In this document: piece by piece, positions 23,064 to 32,394 of the stretch | How positions within the stretch are numbered: position 1 is the first letter of the stretch | Layout: the number at the start of each line of letters is the position of its first letter | DNA from: JAGPCK01 sp964535575 | Lineage (GTDB): Bacteria > Bacteroidota > Bacteroidia > UKL13-3 | Length of the DNA: 64,000 nucleotides | Assembly: GCA_964535575.1 (NCBI GenBank) | Contig: CAZHTC010000001.1 | Location: 434,001 to 498,000 of the forward strand | Reading direction: 5' to 3' | The notes under the pieces: model-generated | The model's database searches: none | What the model was told of the DNA's origin: nothing | The model's input: only the letters and a program-made list of their open reading frames with translations | Position numbers and translations under genes: made by a program

Positions 23064-25190
23064 ATGACCAACGAATTTAAACGCTACACCGTTACAGCTG
23101 CTCTTCCCTACGCCAATGGCCCTGTGCATATTGGCCATCTGGCGGGCTGCTATTTACCAGCCGATATTTATGTGCGCTACTTACGCGCTAACGGAAAAGA
23201 CGTGCTTTTTATTTGCGGAAGTGACGAACACGGAGTGCCTATTACCATCAAAGCCAAAAAAGAAGGTAAAACCCCGCAACAGGTGGTGGATCATTACCAC
23301 CAGCTGATGGGAGATGCTTTCAAAAATTTTGGAATTCAGTTTGACTATTACGGACGTACTTCTTCCAAAACCCATCACAACACGGCTCAGGATTTTTTCA
23401 AAACACTTTACGATAAAGGGGTCTTTAAAGAAGAAATCACGCAGCAGTATTTTGATGAAACAGCCAACCAGTTTCTAGCCGACCGTTACATTACCGGTAC
23501 CTGCCCCAAATGCGGAAACGAAAATGCATATGGCGACCAGTGCGAAAAATGCGGAAGCAGTTTAAGTCCGATGGATTTAATTAACCCGCGATCGGCATTG
23601 AGTGGCGAAAAACCCGTACTGCGCGAAACCAAAAACTGGTTTTTGCCGATGGGCGATATTCAGCAGTCGAAAGAATTTAAAGAATATATTAAACGCTTTG
23701 AACACTGGAAAAGCAATATCAAAGGGCAATGCGGAAGCTGGCTGAATGAAGGATTGCAACCCCGCGCCATGACCCGAGATTTGGATTGGGGAGTTCCCGT
23801 TCCACTGAAGGATGCCGAGGGAAAAGTATTGTATGTGTGGTTTGATGCCCCTATTGGCTACATATCGGCTACCAAAGAATACTTTGAGCAAAAGTATCAG
23901 GCCAATGTAGACAGTACCGAATCGGTGTTGACAAAGGATGAAATCAAGAGCATAGGTTTGGGTGAGTTGCATAGCAACGACTGGAAAAAATACTGGCAAA
24001 GTGAAGATACGGCTCTTATTCATTTCATCGGCAAAGACAATATTGTATTCCATGCCATCATTTTCCCGATGATGCTGATGCAGCACGGAGGATACGTTTT
24101 ACCTGCCAATGTTCCGGCAAATGAATTTCTGAACCTGGAAGGAGACAAAATTTCCACTTCGCGCAACTGGGCGGTGTGGCTGCACGAATACCTCGAAGAT
24201 TTTGCGGGCAGGCAGGATGAACTCCGTTATGTGCTTACCTCTATTGCCCCCGAAACTAAAGACAGCGATTTTAGCTGGAAAGATTATCAGGCAAGGGTGA
24301 ACAATGAATTGGTAGCTATTCTTGGAAATTTTGTGAACCGGGTGATGGTGCTTACCTGGAAGTTTTTTGAAGGCAAAGTCCCTACCGATATTGGAGCCCC
24401 TGAGGCATCCGCTGAAATACTTGAAAAGACCGATGCGCTTTTTTCAGCATTTGTCCTACAGCAGAAGGAAATTGAACATAAACTTTCTACTTATTCTTTT
24501 CGCGAAGCATTGTTTGACACCATTGACCTTGCACGTAACGGAAATAAATACCTGCAGGAAACAGAACCCTGGAAACTCATCAAATCAGATGAGAAATCAG
24601 TAAGGTATATTTTAGCTTCTTCTCTTGAATATTGTCGTTTGTTAGCAAACGTATTAAATCCATTTTTGCCAAATACTTCAGCAAACATTTTGCAACAACT
24701 TAATATTACAAATGAAAAGTTAACTAAAGACCATTCATTGAACGAAGCCTTTTTACTTTTCAAACCAATAGAAGACTCCGAAATCGAAAAACAATTGGCC
24801 AAATTACAAGCCAGCAAAATCATGAATACACCCGCAACATCTGCAAGTAAAGAACCGGCTAAATCTGAAATTACGTTTGACGATTTTGCCAGAACAGATA
24901 TTCGGGTAGGCACTATTTTAGAAGCGGAGCGGGTTCCAAAAACCGACAAACTGCTAAAACTAAAAATTGACACCGGTCTTGATCAGCGCACGGTGGTATC
25001 AGGTATTGCCGAATACCATAAACCGGAAGAGATCATCGGTCAGCAGGTATGTATTTTAATCAACCTGGCCCCACGCAAAATGAAAGGCATTGAATCGCAG
25101 GGAATGATTCTGATGGCGAAAGAACCTGACGGCAAACTGGTATTTGTTGCACCGTCTGCCCTTACTTCGAACGGAAGCGGAGTAGCTTAA
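23064..25190 (+). CDS. metG: Methionyl-tRNA synthetase
   Basis: About 708 residues, cytoplasmic; charges tRNA-Met with methionine. Class I signatures are present: HIGH in GPVHIGHLAGC and a KISTS version of the KMSKS loop in GDKISTSRNW. A zinc-binding knuckle (CPKCGNENAYGDQCEKCG) has four cysteines, as in the MetG1 type. The C-terminal 110 residues are a tRNA-binding OB-fold domain of the EMAP/Trbp111 type (FDDFARTDIRVGTILEAE, then KMKGIESQGMIL), joined by an Ala/Ser-rich linker. I chose the ATG at 23064 (TNEFKRYTVTAALPYANG) because a promoter element sits just before it and because the upstream extension from 23010 has no family character. It converges with the gene at 25194, only 3 bp apart. 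Confidence 0.97.
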   Translation: MTNEFKRYTVTAALPYANGPVHIGHLAGCYLPADIYVRYLRANGKDVLFICGSDEHGVPITIKAKKEGKTPQQVVDHYHQLMGDAFKNFGIQFDYYGRTSSKTHHNTAQDFFKTLYDKGVFKEEITQQYFDETANQFLADRYITGTCPKCGNENAYGDQCEKCGSSLSPMDLINPRSALSGEKPVLRETKNWFLPMGDIQQSKEFKEYIKRFEHWKSNIKGQCGSWLNEGLQPRAMTRDLDWGVPVPLKDAEGKVLYVWFDAPIGYISATKEYFEQKYQANVDSTESVLTKDEIKSIGLGELHSNDWKKYWQSEDTALIHFIGKDNIVFHAIIFPMMLMQHGGYVLPANVPANEFLNLEGDKISTSRNWAVWLHEYLEDFAGRQDELRYVLTSIAPETKDSDFSWKDYQARVNNELVAILGNFVNRVMVLTWKFFEGKVPTDIGAPEASAEILEKTDALFSAFVLQQKEIEHKLSTYSFREALFDTIDLARNGNKYLQETEPWKLIKSDEKSVRYILASSLEYCRLLANVLNPFLPNTSANILQQLNITNEKLTKDHSLNEAFLLFKPIEDSEIEKQLAKLQASKIMNTPATSASKEPAKSEITFDDFARTDIRVGTILEAERVPKTDKLLKLKIDTGLDQRTVVSGIAEYHKPEEIIGQQVCILINLAPRKMKGIESQGMILMAKEPDGKLVFVAPSALTSNGSGVA

Positions 25191-25193
25191 CTT

Positions 25194-28100
25194 TTACTTC
25201 ACACAAATGCGCAACGTTCCTTCCACCCCGTTTTGTTCAAACCTCAGCAGATAAATTCCTTTAGGTTGTGCGGTTAAGTCAAAGGGCTGCACATACGAAT
25301 TTACCTGGGTATTGCATATTACCTGTTCTTTCATCACTTCGCGACCCAGCATATCCACAATACGCACATTGACAGGTGCCGCACAATGACCATTGTTCAG
25401 AAATACAAAACGGAAATTCCCATTGGACGGATTAGGTATTACTTTAGCAAAACCATTGACCGTGGTGGTGAATACTCCTGTGTTGTACGTAACTGTTACG
25501 GAGTAATTTTTGGTGTGCGCCCCATCCTGCGAGGTTACTGTAAAAGTAAATGGCGTTGAATAGTTGTTGGCAGTAACTCCGCTTTGCTGCTGAACTGCAT
25601 TCACCGTGGCCTTAGCACTATCAGAGACAGTAAAAGTGGCAATCAGGCTGTTTAAATTTACTGAAGGCGATACCACCAGATCAACACTGCCTCCATTGGC
25701 ATTTTGAGTAATTACCGCATTGGTGAGCGGATTCAATAATTTGTAGGTTAGCAAATCGCATGCGGTGTTTGGAGTCACTTTCACTATCACCGCATATGTT
25801 TTGGTATGTATTCCGTCCTGTGCCACCACCTCATAAAATACCGTATCGGTAAAATTGCGGGTAAGACCGCATATCTGCACTACTCCGTTTAGCCGGAGGC
25901 GGGCCGAATCGGAAACAGTGAAACACGAGGTAAGGAAACGTATATCTGTTCCGAAGGGAACATTCACATGCACGTATCCTCCGCTGGAGGTCGGGGTAAT
26001 TACTCCTGTTATCGTTGGCCCCATGAAATAAAATGTAAGTAAATCGCATGCTTCATTGGGCAGTGTATTCACTTTTACCGAATAGATTTTTTTATTGGTA
26101 CCATTTTGCGCGGTTACTTCATATTTTACGGTATCGGTAAAATTATTGGTGGTAACTCCGCTTACCTGAGAAGTTGAATTTACCTTAATGGTGGCGCTGT
26201 CGGAAATAGTGAATGCAGCTACAAGTGAGGTAAGAGCTGTACCAAAAGGTACATTAGCTGTAATCACTGTTCCGTTAATGTTGCCTGTAGCAGCGGGAGA
26301 AACAATAGAGTACGTAAGTATATCGCACAGGTTGCTTAATCCTTCACTCACCTGCACATTGTAATAGCATTTATAAGCGGTATCCTGCGCTTTAATGGTG
26401 TAAGTAACTATATTGGTAAAATTATTGGCCGTACTTCCGCTTTGCTGTTTCAGTGAACCAATATAAGCCGTGGCACTGTCTGACAAAGTGAATGAGGCCA
26501 CCAGGTTGTTTTTAGGCGTACCGAAAGGAAGTACCAACTGTACGGTTCCGCCATTGGCCGTATGCGAAATATTGGCGTTTACTGCAGGATTTACACTGGC
26601 AAAAGTGAGCAGGCTGCATTGATGATTAACCTGAATGGTGATGTAAACATTCCAGGTATTGCTGCACAACGAATCGGCACTTTTCAATATATAGGAAACC
26701 ACCGCAGAAAAATTGGCTGCCGACACATTACTGGTTTGTTTTACGCTGCCAATTTTTGCCGAGGCATTAGCTGTAGTTGCAAACTGGGCTACCAGCGAAG
26801 TGAGGTTTGTGCCGTAAGGCAAGGTCACATCTATTCTGCCACCGCTGGTATTGGTGGTAAGACTATCTTTTATACTTAAGCCCGGAAATGTAAACGAAGT
26901 AAATCCTAAAAAGAAAACCGTTGAGTCGCTTACGGCATTATTGGTGTTTCCGGCCATATCAATAAGTTTACCCGCAGCAATAGTGAGTTTCACTTTCCCG
27001 TTTTGCGCAGGCACTATCAAAGCAGAGTAAGTTAACGGGCCGCTTTGACTGAAATTACTCAACGTTCCGTTTTGCACACTCACAGCAGAAGCATCAAACG
27101 AAGGAACATATTTGTTCAATGTAAACGATGCGGTGAATGATTGATTGACCTGTGGTTTTGGAATGGAAATACTTACAGCCGGTTTTACCGTATCAATAAG
27201 CAGGGAATAATCTTCGGCCTGTCCGTAACTCAACGGGCCACAGGCTCCGGTAAGTGCACTGTAATCACTTATCACCCGCATTCGCAGATACGTATTTACC
27301 ACAGCAGGATTAGCAGGTATAGTAATAGTGGAGGTACGTCTGCCTTTCCCGCTGGTAAACGAACAGGCAAGTTCTCCGGTTTCAAATATTCCGTTGTTGT
27401 TATAATCAATATACACCCTGCCCGTTTCATTGTATGAATTTCCGTTGGTGATGGCCACGGTATAAGAACCTCCCGGTTTTACTGCGGTTGAGATGTTACA
27501 CGTATAATCTTCAATATTTGGATTAGCATTTACCGAGTACCCCGAACTTTTATCAATGGTATTCATTTCAAATCTATAAATTCCGATGGTGTACCCTCCC
27601 AAATTAGTAGTAGAGGGTACACAGGATGCCGCAGTACTTAGTGCAGAAATAACTACCGGCATACTTTTAACCGATGTACCTAATGCGTTGGTAACCGTTA
27701 ACGAGATCAGGTAATTTCCGGTTGAGTTGAATTTTATTTCGGCTACTCTGTGGGAAGAATCAGAACCATTGATAAAACTCCAGCCTGTAGCAGGGGTAAT
27801 GCTCCATTTACGGCTGGTTGGTGTTCCGATTGAACCATCATTGAGAAAATAATACGGGCTGCAGCTGGCCGATGAAGGATAAAAGGCAAAATCAGCAGTG
27901 GGTTTAGCACTTACCTGATTAAATAAATCGCTTTGCCATATACCCCGTCCGTAAGTGCTCATGCGCAACCGGCTATTGATGGTATCACGGTAAATTTCCA
28001 AATCAGAAATCGGAGCAATGGTAGGCATGGATGCCGAAAACGAACTCCAGTATGGTAAATACCTTTTGGTGTAAAAAACTCCTAATGCATTGGCGGCATA

Positions 28101-29909
28101 GATTACTGTGTCGGCCGTGTATTCATCTACAAGCACTTTCACCAAATTAAGCGAAGGAAGGTTCATGCTGATATCAGTCCAGGTTTGTCCTTTATTGGAC
28201 GAGCGATAAATTTTAGTCCCTATTACAATCATCACAAAATTACCATCGCGCTGGTGTACGATAATCTGGCTGATATTTCCCGATGGTTTGGTGAGCTGAG
28301 TGAAGGTAGGCGTGCTATTAGCTATATTATCGGAACGGAACAAAGAACCATCGTTTCGCCCCACGTACAAACAAGCACCTGCTGACGAATGAGCCATAGT
28401 GGTGATGGTAGGTGTATTGGTTCCGCCAAGGCTATTGCTTACCTGTGTCCACGAAACATTGGTTGATGGGGTGGTTTTAAGATTCACGGTTCGGTACACT
28501 TCAGTAGTGGCATAAAACATCATATTGGTATCAATGGCATTCAGTGCATAAATACCACTCCCGTTAATGCTCTCTTCGCCTCCGGTTACAAACCTCCTGT
28601 TTCCCCCGTTAAAATATAACATATTGGTGTCTCGGTAATCAAATACAAAATCTCCCGTCCAGTCTCCCCCTTTTATGGTTGCAAAAGTTCCATTGCGGTA
28701 AATATTTAATCCGTTATCCTGAAGTCCGCCTATCACAATTTCTTTTCGCAGTATACTCTGTCCCATTTTATAAAACTCCGATGCACTCAGTCCATCACTC
28801 AGAGTAGTCCAGGTATTGCCGCCATTCACCGTTCGGTCCAATCCGCCATCATGTGTAATGATTAATTTATTGGGGTTGAATGGAGAAAACACCAGACAAT
28901 GTTTATCGGCATGAACTCCGTAGGCCCAAGGGGATTTTAATGTCCAGGTTGCACCTCCGGTAGTAGATTTCCAGATACAAATGGCACCCACATAAATGGT
29001 GTTGATATTAGTTGGGTCAACGGCAATACATAAATTATAGGCTCCCTGCCCATCTGCCGATGAACCATCGCTGCTGTATCCTAAAATATTCGGGGTGTCG
29101 GATTGCAGAGTAAATGAATTGCCGTCATCAACCGATTTATATAATCCGCCAAAACGATTGCCGGTGCTTTTCCAAACCACGCAATACAGCACCTGCGAAT
29201 CGGCAGGACTAACTCCTATTTTGATTCCTGCAGGAGTTAATCCGGAATAGATGTTTGACGAAATCCAGTTTTCGCCCATATCGTACGAGCGGTAAAAATT
29301 TCCATCGGTAGCAGCGTACAATATTTGAGTTCCGCTACGTGCCTTTATCACCAAATCACGGTAGCTGGCTGTAACAGTTGTTTTTTTCGTCCATGTACTT
29401 CCTGCATTATATGATTTATAAATTCCATCGGAACAAGCGGCAATCAGCACATTTGAATCGGTTGGATGCATCAGCATTTTCGACACCAGTTTATTTCCCA
29501 TTCCGCTGTTTGACTGAAACCAGATTTTACCTCCGTCAGTACTTTTCCAAACGCCCATTCCGGTGCTGTTGTAATTGGCATCACCTGTTCCCAGATAGAT
29601 AGTATTCGCATTCCATTTGTTAATACATACCGATGCACAGGCCGTACGTGGCAATTTATCCGTTAACGATTTCCATGTTTGGGCTTCATTGCTGCTTTTC
29701 CATAATCCTCCGGAGGCAGAAACAGCAAACAGGGTATTGGAATCGGCATGGTGATACACCAGCTCACTTACCCGTCCCATGCCCGTAGTTTGAACACTGG
29801 GGTTATCCGGAAATTTTACCATCCCCAGTTGCGTCCAGTTATCGAGGTTTTGTCCTAAGGCAGTGAAGCAAGCTCCAACAAAAGTCACAAAAAACAATAT
29901 TCTTTTCAT
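25194..29909 (-). CDS. Large T9SS protein: beta-propeller, PKD, GEVED, Ig-like and five repeat domains
   Basis: About 1571 residues from the ATG at 29909, where a proper signal peptide starts (MKRILFFVTFVGACFTALGQ). Residues to about 660 form a VPS10/BNR-type beta-propeller with repeated GGxTW, KSTDGG and NTIYxG elements. A PKD domain follows (to about 750). Next is a GEVED domain (GRVYIDYNNNGIFETGEL, GQAEDYSLLI) and an Ig-like domain (IDMAGNTNNAV). Five repeats of about 85 residues come next, each beginning near a (C)xLLT(F/Y) element and containing V(P/L)FGT and SDSA(T/K). A C-terminal T9SS domain (VIPNPSNGNFRFVF, GIYLLRFEQNG) ends it. The ATG overlaps the upstream stop as ATGA. This is a cell-surface or secreted protein of unknown function. 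Confidence 0.88.
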   Translation of the reverse strand: MKRILFFVTFVGACFTALGQNLDNWTQLGMVKFPDNPSVQTTGMGRVSELVYHHADSNTLFAVSASGGLWKSSNEAQTWKSLTDKLPRTACASVCINKWNANTIYLGTGDANYNSTGMGVWKSTDGGKIWFQSNSGMGNKLVSKMLMHPTDSNVLIAACSDGIYKSYNAGSTWTKKTTVTASYRDLVIKARSGTQILYAATDGNFYRSYDMGENWISSNIYSGLTPAGIKIGVSPADSQVLYCVVWKSTGNRFGGLYKSVDDGNSFTLQSDTPNILGYSSDGSSADGQGAYNLCIAVDPTNINTIYVGAICIWKSTTGGATWTLKSPWAYGVHADKHCLVFSPFNPNKLIITHDGGLDRTVNGGNTWTTLSDGLSASEFYKMGQSILRKEIVIGGLQDNGLNIYRNGTFATIKGGDWTGDFVFDYRDTNMLYFNGGNRRFVTGGEESINGSGIYALNAIDTNMMFYATTEVYRTVNLKTTPSTNVSWTQVSNSLGGTNTPTITTMAHSSAGACLYVGRNDGSLFRSDNIANSTPTFTQLTKPSGNISQIIVHQRDGNFVMIVIGTKIYRSSNKGQTWTDISMNLPSLNLVKVLVDEYTADTVIYAANALGVFYTKRYLPYWSSFSASMPTIAPISDLEIYRDTINSRLRMSTYGRGIWQSDLFNQVSAKPTADFAFYPSSASCSPYYFLNDGSIGTPTSRKWSITPATGWSFINGSDSSHRVAEIKFNSTGNYLISLTVTNALGTSVKSMPVVISALSTAASCVPSTTNLGGYTIGIYRFEMNTIDKSSGYSVNANPNIEDYTCNISTAVKPGGSYTVAITNGNSYNETGRVYIDYNNNGIFETGELACSFTSGKGRRTSTITIPANPAVVNTYLRMRVISDYSALTGACGPLSYGQAEDYSLLIDTVKPAVSISIPKPQVNQSFTASFTLNKYVPSFDASAVSVQNGTLSNFSQSGPLTYSALIVPAQNGKVKLTIAAGKLIDMAGNTNNAVSDSTVFFLGFTSFTFPGLSIKDSLTTNTSGGRIDVTLPYGTNLTSLVAQFATTANASAKIGSVKQTSNVSAANFSAVVSYILKSADSLCSNTWNVYITIQVNHQCSLLTFASVNPAVNANISHTANGGTVQLVLPFGTPKNNLVASFTLSDSATAYIGSLKQQSGSTANNFTNIVTYTIKAQDTAYKCYYNVQVSEGLSNLCDILTYSIVSPAATGNINGTVITANVPFGTALTSLVAAFTISDSATIKVNSTSQVSGVTTNNFTDTVKYEVTAQNGTNKKIYSVKVNTLPNEACDLLTFYFMGPTITGVITPTSSGGYVHVNVPFGTDIRFLTSCFTVSDSARLRLNGVVQICGLTRNFTDTVFYEVVAQDGIHTKTYAVIVKVTPNTACDLLTYKLLNPLTNAVITQNANGGSVDLVVSPSVNLNSLIATFTVSDSAKATVNAVQQQSGVTANNYSTPFTFTVTSQDGAHTKNYSVTVTYNTGVFTTTVNGFAKVIPNPSNGNFRFVFLNNGHCAAPVNVRIVDMLGREVMKEQVICNTQVNSYVQPFDLTAQPKGIYLLRFEQNGVEGTLRICVK

Positions 29910-30352
29910 CGTGCGCCCTCCTTTCTTTCGGCTTCTGTTTTTTTGCGCCATTCTTCAATGATGCGGTCGGCCGAAAAGATGATTCCGTTTTCATCATGCA
30001 AATCGCGGTAATAACGCTCCCAGAATTTAAAGCGTTTGTATTCGTAGGTATATTCCGAAGGGAGTATTTCTTCGCTGTCTTCCTCCCCATCCGAAAAAAT
30101 ATTATGTGCTTCATTGTCCTCGCGCACCGGTTTTATTTTCCCTTCCCAATAAGCATAAAAAGCTTTGCATACCTCAAAATAATTGGCTGCGGTATCGTCC
30201 ATCATGGTAATCCAGTAAGGAAAAGTTTTATATTCTTTTACCGTATCGGCCGAAGTTGGTTTCGATTTCTTTTTTTGTGGCGTTTCCTGAGCCTGTGCCG
30301 CAACAAAAACGGTGGTAAGCAGCAGTACCCAAAGCGTATATTTCATAAACAA
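29906..30352 (-). CDS. Small secreted protein coupled to the large T9SS propeller protein
   Basis: A 148-residue protein with a signal peptide (YTLWVLLLTTVFVAAQAQ). A Lys-rich stretch (PQKKKSKP) is followed by a mainly helical, acidic and aromatic region: FPYWITMMDDTAANYFEVCKA, then AYWEGKIKP and YKRFKFWERYY. The C-terminus is highly charged. The stop and the downstream ATG overlap (ATGA), so it is translationally coupled to the large T9SS protein. I recall small proteins of this kind upstream of T9SS propeller proteins in Bacteroidota but cannot name the family. It has no T9SS signal itself; it may be a periplasmic partner or chaperone of the big protein, which is inference. Confidence 0.7.
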   Translation of the reverse strand: MFMKYTLWVLLLTTVFVAAQAQETPQKKKSKPTSADTVKEYKTFPYWITMMDDTAANYFEVCKAFYAYWEGKIKPVREDNEAHNIFSDGEEDSEEILPSEYTYEYKRFKFWERYYRDLHDENGIIFSADRIIEEWRKKTEAERKEGAR

Positions 30353-30455
30353 CCTTTTGTATTAATTCCTCAAATTTGCATATTTCCCTTGTGATTTAGA
30401 GTATTAGCCCTCATTTTTATTTCCCCCGCCATTGGTGTATTTTTGCGGGGCATTT

Positions 30456-30549
30456 GGTCTCGTAGTTCCCTGCCTCCCTTTGATTGGAGGAACGGATAGA
30501 ATAGTCCCGCACATGCGGGGTTGATCCCAGTTCTATTCTGGGCGGGAAT
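30456..30549 (+). pseudogene. Rearranged tRNA-Arg-like copy (probable tRNA pseudogene)
   Basis: This stretch repeats three blocks of the intact tRNA-Arg 118 bp downstream: the 5' acceptor and D-stem (GGTCTCGTAGTTC), the D-loop 3' part (AACGGATAGAATAG) and the T-arm region (TTGATCCCAGTTC, one base change in the T-loop). A 22-nt insert between the first two blocks contains a CCTCC-8-GGAGG hairpin. The anticodon arm is replaced by a CCCGCA-CA-TGCGGG hairpin that cannot form a seven-base anticodon loop, and the 3' acceptor strand no longer pairs with the 5' strand. It therefore cannot work as a normal tRNA. It could be dead DNA or a structured RNA. Confidence 0.6.
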
Positions 30550-30573
30550 TAGTAAAGTATAGTTCTTTTTTTT

Positions 30574-30645
30574 GGTCTCGTAGTTCAACGGATAGAATAG
30601 ATGTTTCCTAAACATTTGATCCCAGTTCGATTCTGGGCGAGACTA
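30574..30645 (+). tRNA. tRNA-Arg (anticodon CCU)
   Basis: A 72-nt cloverleaf. The acceptor pairs GGTCTCG with CGAGACT (one G-U), a discriminator A follows, and CCA is not encoded. The D arm contains AACGGATAG. The anticodon arm reads GATGT-TTCCTAA-ACATT, placing CCT at positions 34-36 (reads AGG). The T arm is perfect, CCCAG-TTCGATT-CTGGG. It lies alone on the plus strand in a 436-bp intergenic region, next to a rearranged copy of itself. Confidence 0.9.
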
Positions 30646-30788
30646 CAAGTAAAAACAAACCTTACCAGAAAGGTGGGGCTTTCTCAGTATCGTTTGGGAT
30701 AACATCCTGTAGATTGTAATTCCAAGACATAGGAAGGTTACTCAAGTAATAGCCTTCTGGAACCGGGTTTGATGGAATGTTCAGACTT

Positions 30789-31829
30789 TTACCCTGAAAT
30801 GTATTTGCCAAAAGGGATTTTACTAATGAGAAATGTAACAAGCAATGAAATAGTGAGGCAAAAAAATGCGGTAAGTGGGATGCCCAAAACCGGGTTTATC
30901 ATATTCCACAAAATGCCAAGCCTGCCCAGCAGACTAATGAACAACACATGTGATAAATAAATTCCGTAGCTGTATTTACTGATGACTTTTGCTGCCCTGA
31001 TAAGCGCTGGATTTTGAAAGTGACTATGCCTAAACAATAAAAATATACCGGAAGAAGCTAAAATTACATTGGGACTCAAATAGGAATAAAGCCCATCGTA
31101 AAATTGTTTGTCTTGTTCTGTCTGAAAGTATGTGCCGAAAATCGTGATCAAAGTTCCGACTACAAAAATCAGCAATGCGTATTGTTTTATTTTTTTGCTT
31201 GGCTTGAAGCTTGCCAGCAGATAGCCTAAAATAGGATAACCCAGAAAACCTGAAAAGTAAACGAGACTGATATTTGTTTTTATTTCGTGCAACAAGGGCA
31301 ATCCGCATAGTATGCCAAAAATCCATACAATAATGTAGTACCAGATCTCCTTATGGGTACTGTGGGCAATCCATTTACTGATTACAGGAAAAACCAGATA
31401 AATTCCAATAAGCATATAGATATACCATAAATGACTTGATGCACCACTTTTCAATTGGCGAAAAGTAAAAGTGCTTATCTCGGTAGCGTCAAGGGATTCA
31501 TTATTTTCCCATTTTAAATAAAGATCATAAGCAATATAAAGCAAACTCCAGAAGAGGAAAGGAAGCATGATGCGTGAAAATCTCTTTTTAAGAAACGTTT
31601 GCAGCGTGTAGATTTTGGGTAAAATCAATGCTCCGCTAAGCATTAAAAAAACAGGCACACAAAAACGTACGGCACCATCATAAATATTACCGGTCCACCA
31701 GTTGGCGGGGGTAATTTCTGCATAGGGATACAGCACCGGTGCAGCTGAAATATGCAGTATGATTACAGCTAAGGTTGCAAAGCCTCTGAGGTGATCCGCC
31801 CAAAGTGTTTCGGTATATTCTGTGGTCAT
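30789..31829 (-). CDS. Membrane acyltransferase (acyltransferase 3 / OafA family)
   Basis: A 346-residue protein with about ten hydrophobic helices. It begins with WADHLRGFATLAVIILHISAA, the family hallmark containing the R and H residues thought to be essential, followed by VRFCVPVFLMLSGALI and FLKKRFSRIMLPFLFWSLLY. These match the acyltransferase_3 (OafA/YrhL) family, which transfers acetyl or other acyl groups to sugars of polysaccharides or glycolipids at the membrane. A late KYSYGIYLSHVLFI element is also typical. It ends 140 bp downstream of the tRNA on the opposite strand. Its exact acceptor cannot be told from sequence. Confidence 0.9.
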   Translation of the reverse strand: MTTEYTETLWADHLRGFATLAVIILHISAAPVLYPYAEITPANWWTGNIYDGAVRFCVPVFLMLSGALILPKIYTLQTFLKKRFSRIMLPFLFWSLLYIAYDLYLKWENNESLDATEISTFTFRQLKSGASSHLWYIYMLIGIYLVFPVISKWIAHSTHKEIWYYIIVWIFGILCGLPLLHEIKTNISLVYFSGFLGYPILGYLLASFKPSKKIKQYALLIFVVGTLITIFGTYFQTEQDKQFYDGLYSYLSPNVILASSGIFLLFRHSHFQNPALIRAAKVISKYSYGIYLSHVLFISLLGRLGILWNMINPVLGIPLTAFFCLTISLLVTFLISKIPFGKYISG

Positions 31830-31841
31830 TACTAACTATTC

Positions 31842-31967
31842 TTACTTTTTCCGTGGTTTTACTTTCCTTGCACCGGTACCCAACGGCAATGGAGAAGGAT
31901 TTTCAACCACCACCTTTACTGTAAAAGTTTTTTTCTCGTGATTGAAGAATATAACTTCAGCAACCAA
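31842..31967 (-). pseudogene. Short coding fragment, likely remnant of a larger gene
   Basis: On the minus strand a 41-codon frame reads from a TTG (31967) through FNHEKKTFTVKVVVENPSPL and ends with a basic tail (GARKVKPRKK). The codon pattern looks coding. In the same frame, one codon further upstream, a TAG interrupts what would otherwise continue as YSRYIPVYRKKTQVG. So it is either a small protein starting at TTG or, more likely, the 3' end of a gene broken by a nonsense or frameshift change. Family unknown. Confidence 0.35.
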
Positions 31968-32027
31968 GTGCTATCCAACCTGCGTCTTCTTCCTATAAAC
32001 CGGAATGTAACGCGAATATATCAGCAC

Positions 32028-32393
32028 CTACTCTTTTCTCAATATTTTCTCCATTTTTTTGCCCGCGGCCAGTTCATCCACCAGTTTATCCATATACCTC
32101 ACTTGTTTAGTAAGTGTATTTTCGATTTCTTCAATCCGGTAGCCACATATCATTCCTTTAATCTTGCTGGCATTGGGATTCAAATTTGCTTTAGCAAAAA
32201 AAGTTTCAAATGTTACGTTCTCTTTAATAAGTTTCTTCAATTTTTCACTATTGTAACCGGTGAGCCATTCTATAACCACATGCAACTCCTCTTTTGTTTT
32301 CCCTTTTCGCTCTACCTTTGCCACATAATGCGGGTAAACCGAGGCAAATTTCATTTGAGCTATCCGCTCATTATGTTCCGGTGTTGTTTTCAT
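32028..32393 (-). CDS. DUF2200 family protein
   Basis: A 121-residue cytoplasmic protein with no signal peptide. The start (HNERIAQMKFASVYPHYVAKVERKGKT is its first third) and the following EELHVVIEWLTGY, then NPNASKIKGMICGYRIEEIE are the typical elements of DUF2200, a small helical family of unknown function common in Bacteroidota and Firmicutes. It lies 1 bp after the DUF1801-like gene on the same strand; the two are surely cotranscribed. Families of this size are often accessory or stress-related, but no function is known. Confidence 0.85.
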   Translation of the reverse strand: MKTTPEHNERIAQMKFASVYPHYVAKVERKGKTKEELHVVIEWLTGYNSEKLKKLIKENVTFETFFAKANLNPNASKIKGMICGYRIEEIENTLTKQVRYMDKLVDELAAGKKMEKILRKE

Positions 32394-32394
32394 C

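Noticed and set aside
29910..29951. Longer N-terminus for the large T9SS protein
   Set aside because: It would place a basic tail before the signal peptide; the ATG at 29909 begins a normal signal peptide and overlaps the upstream stop.
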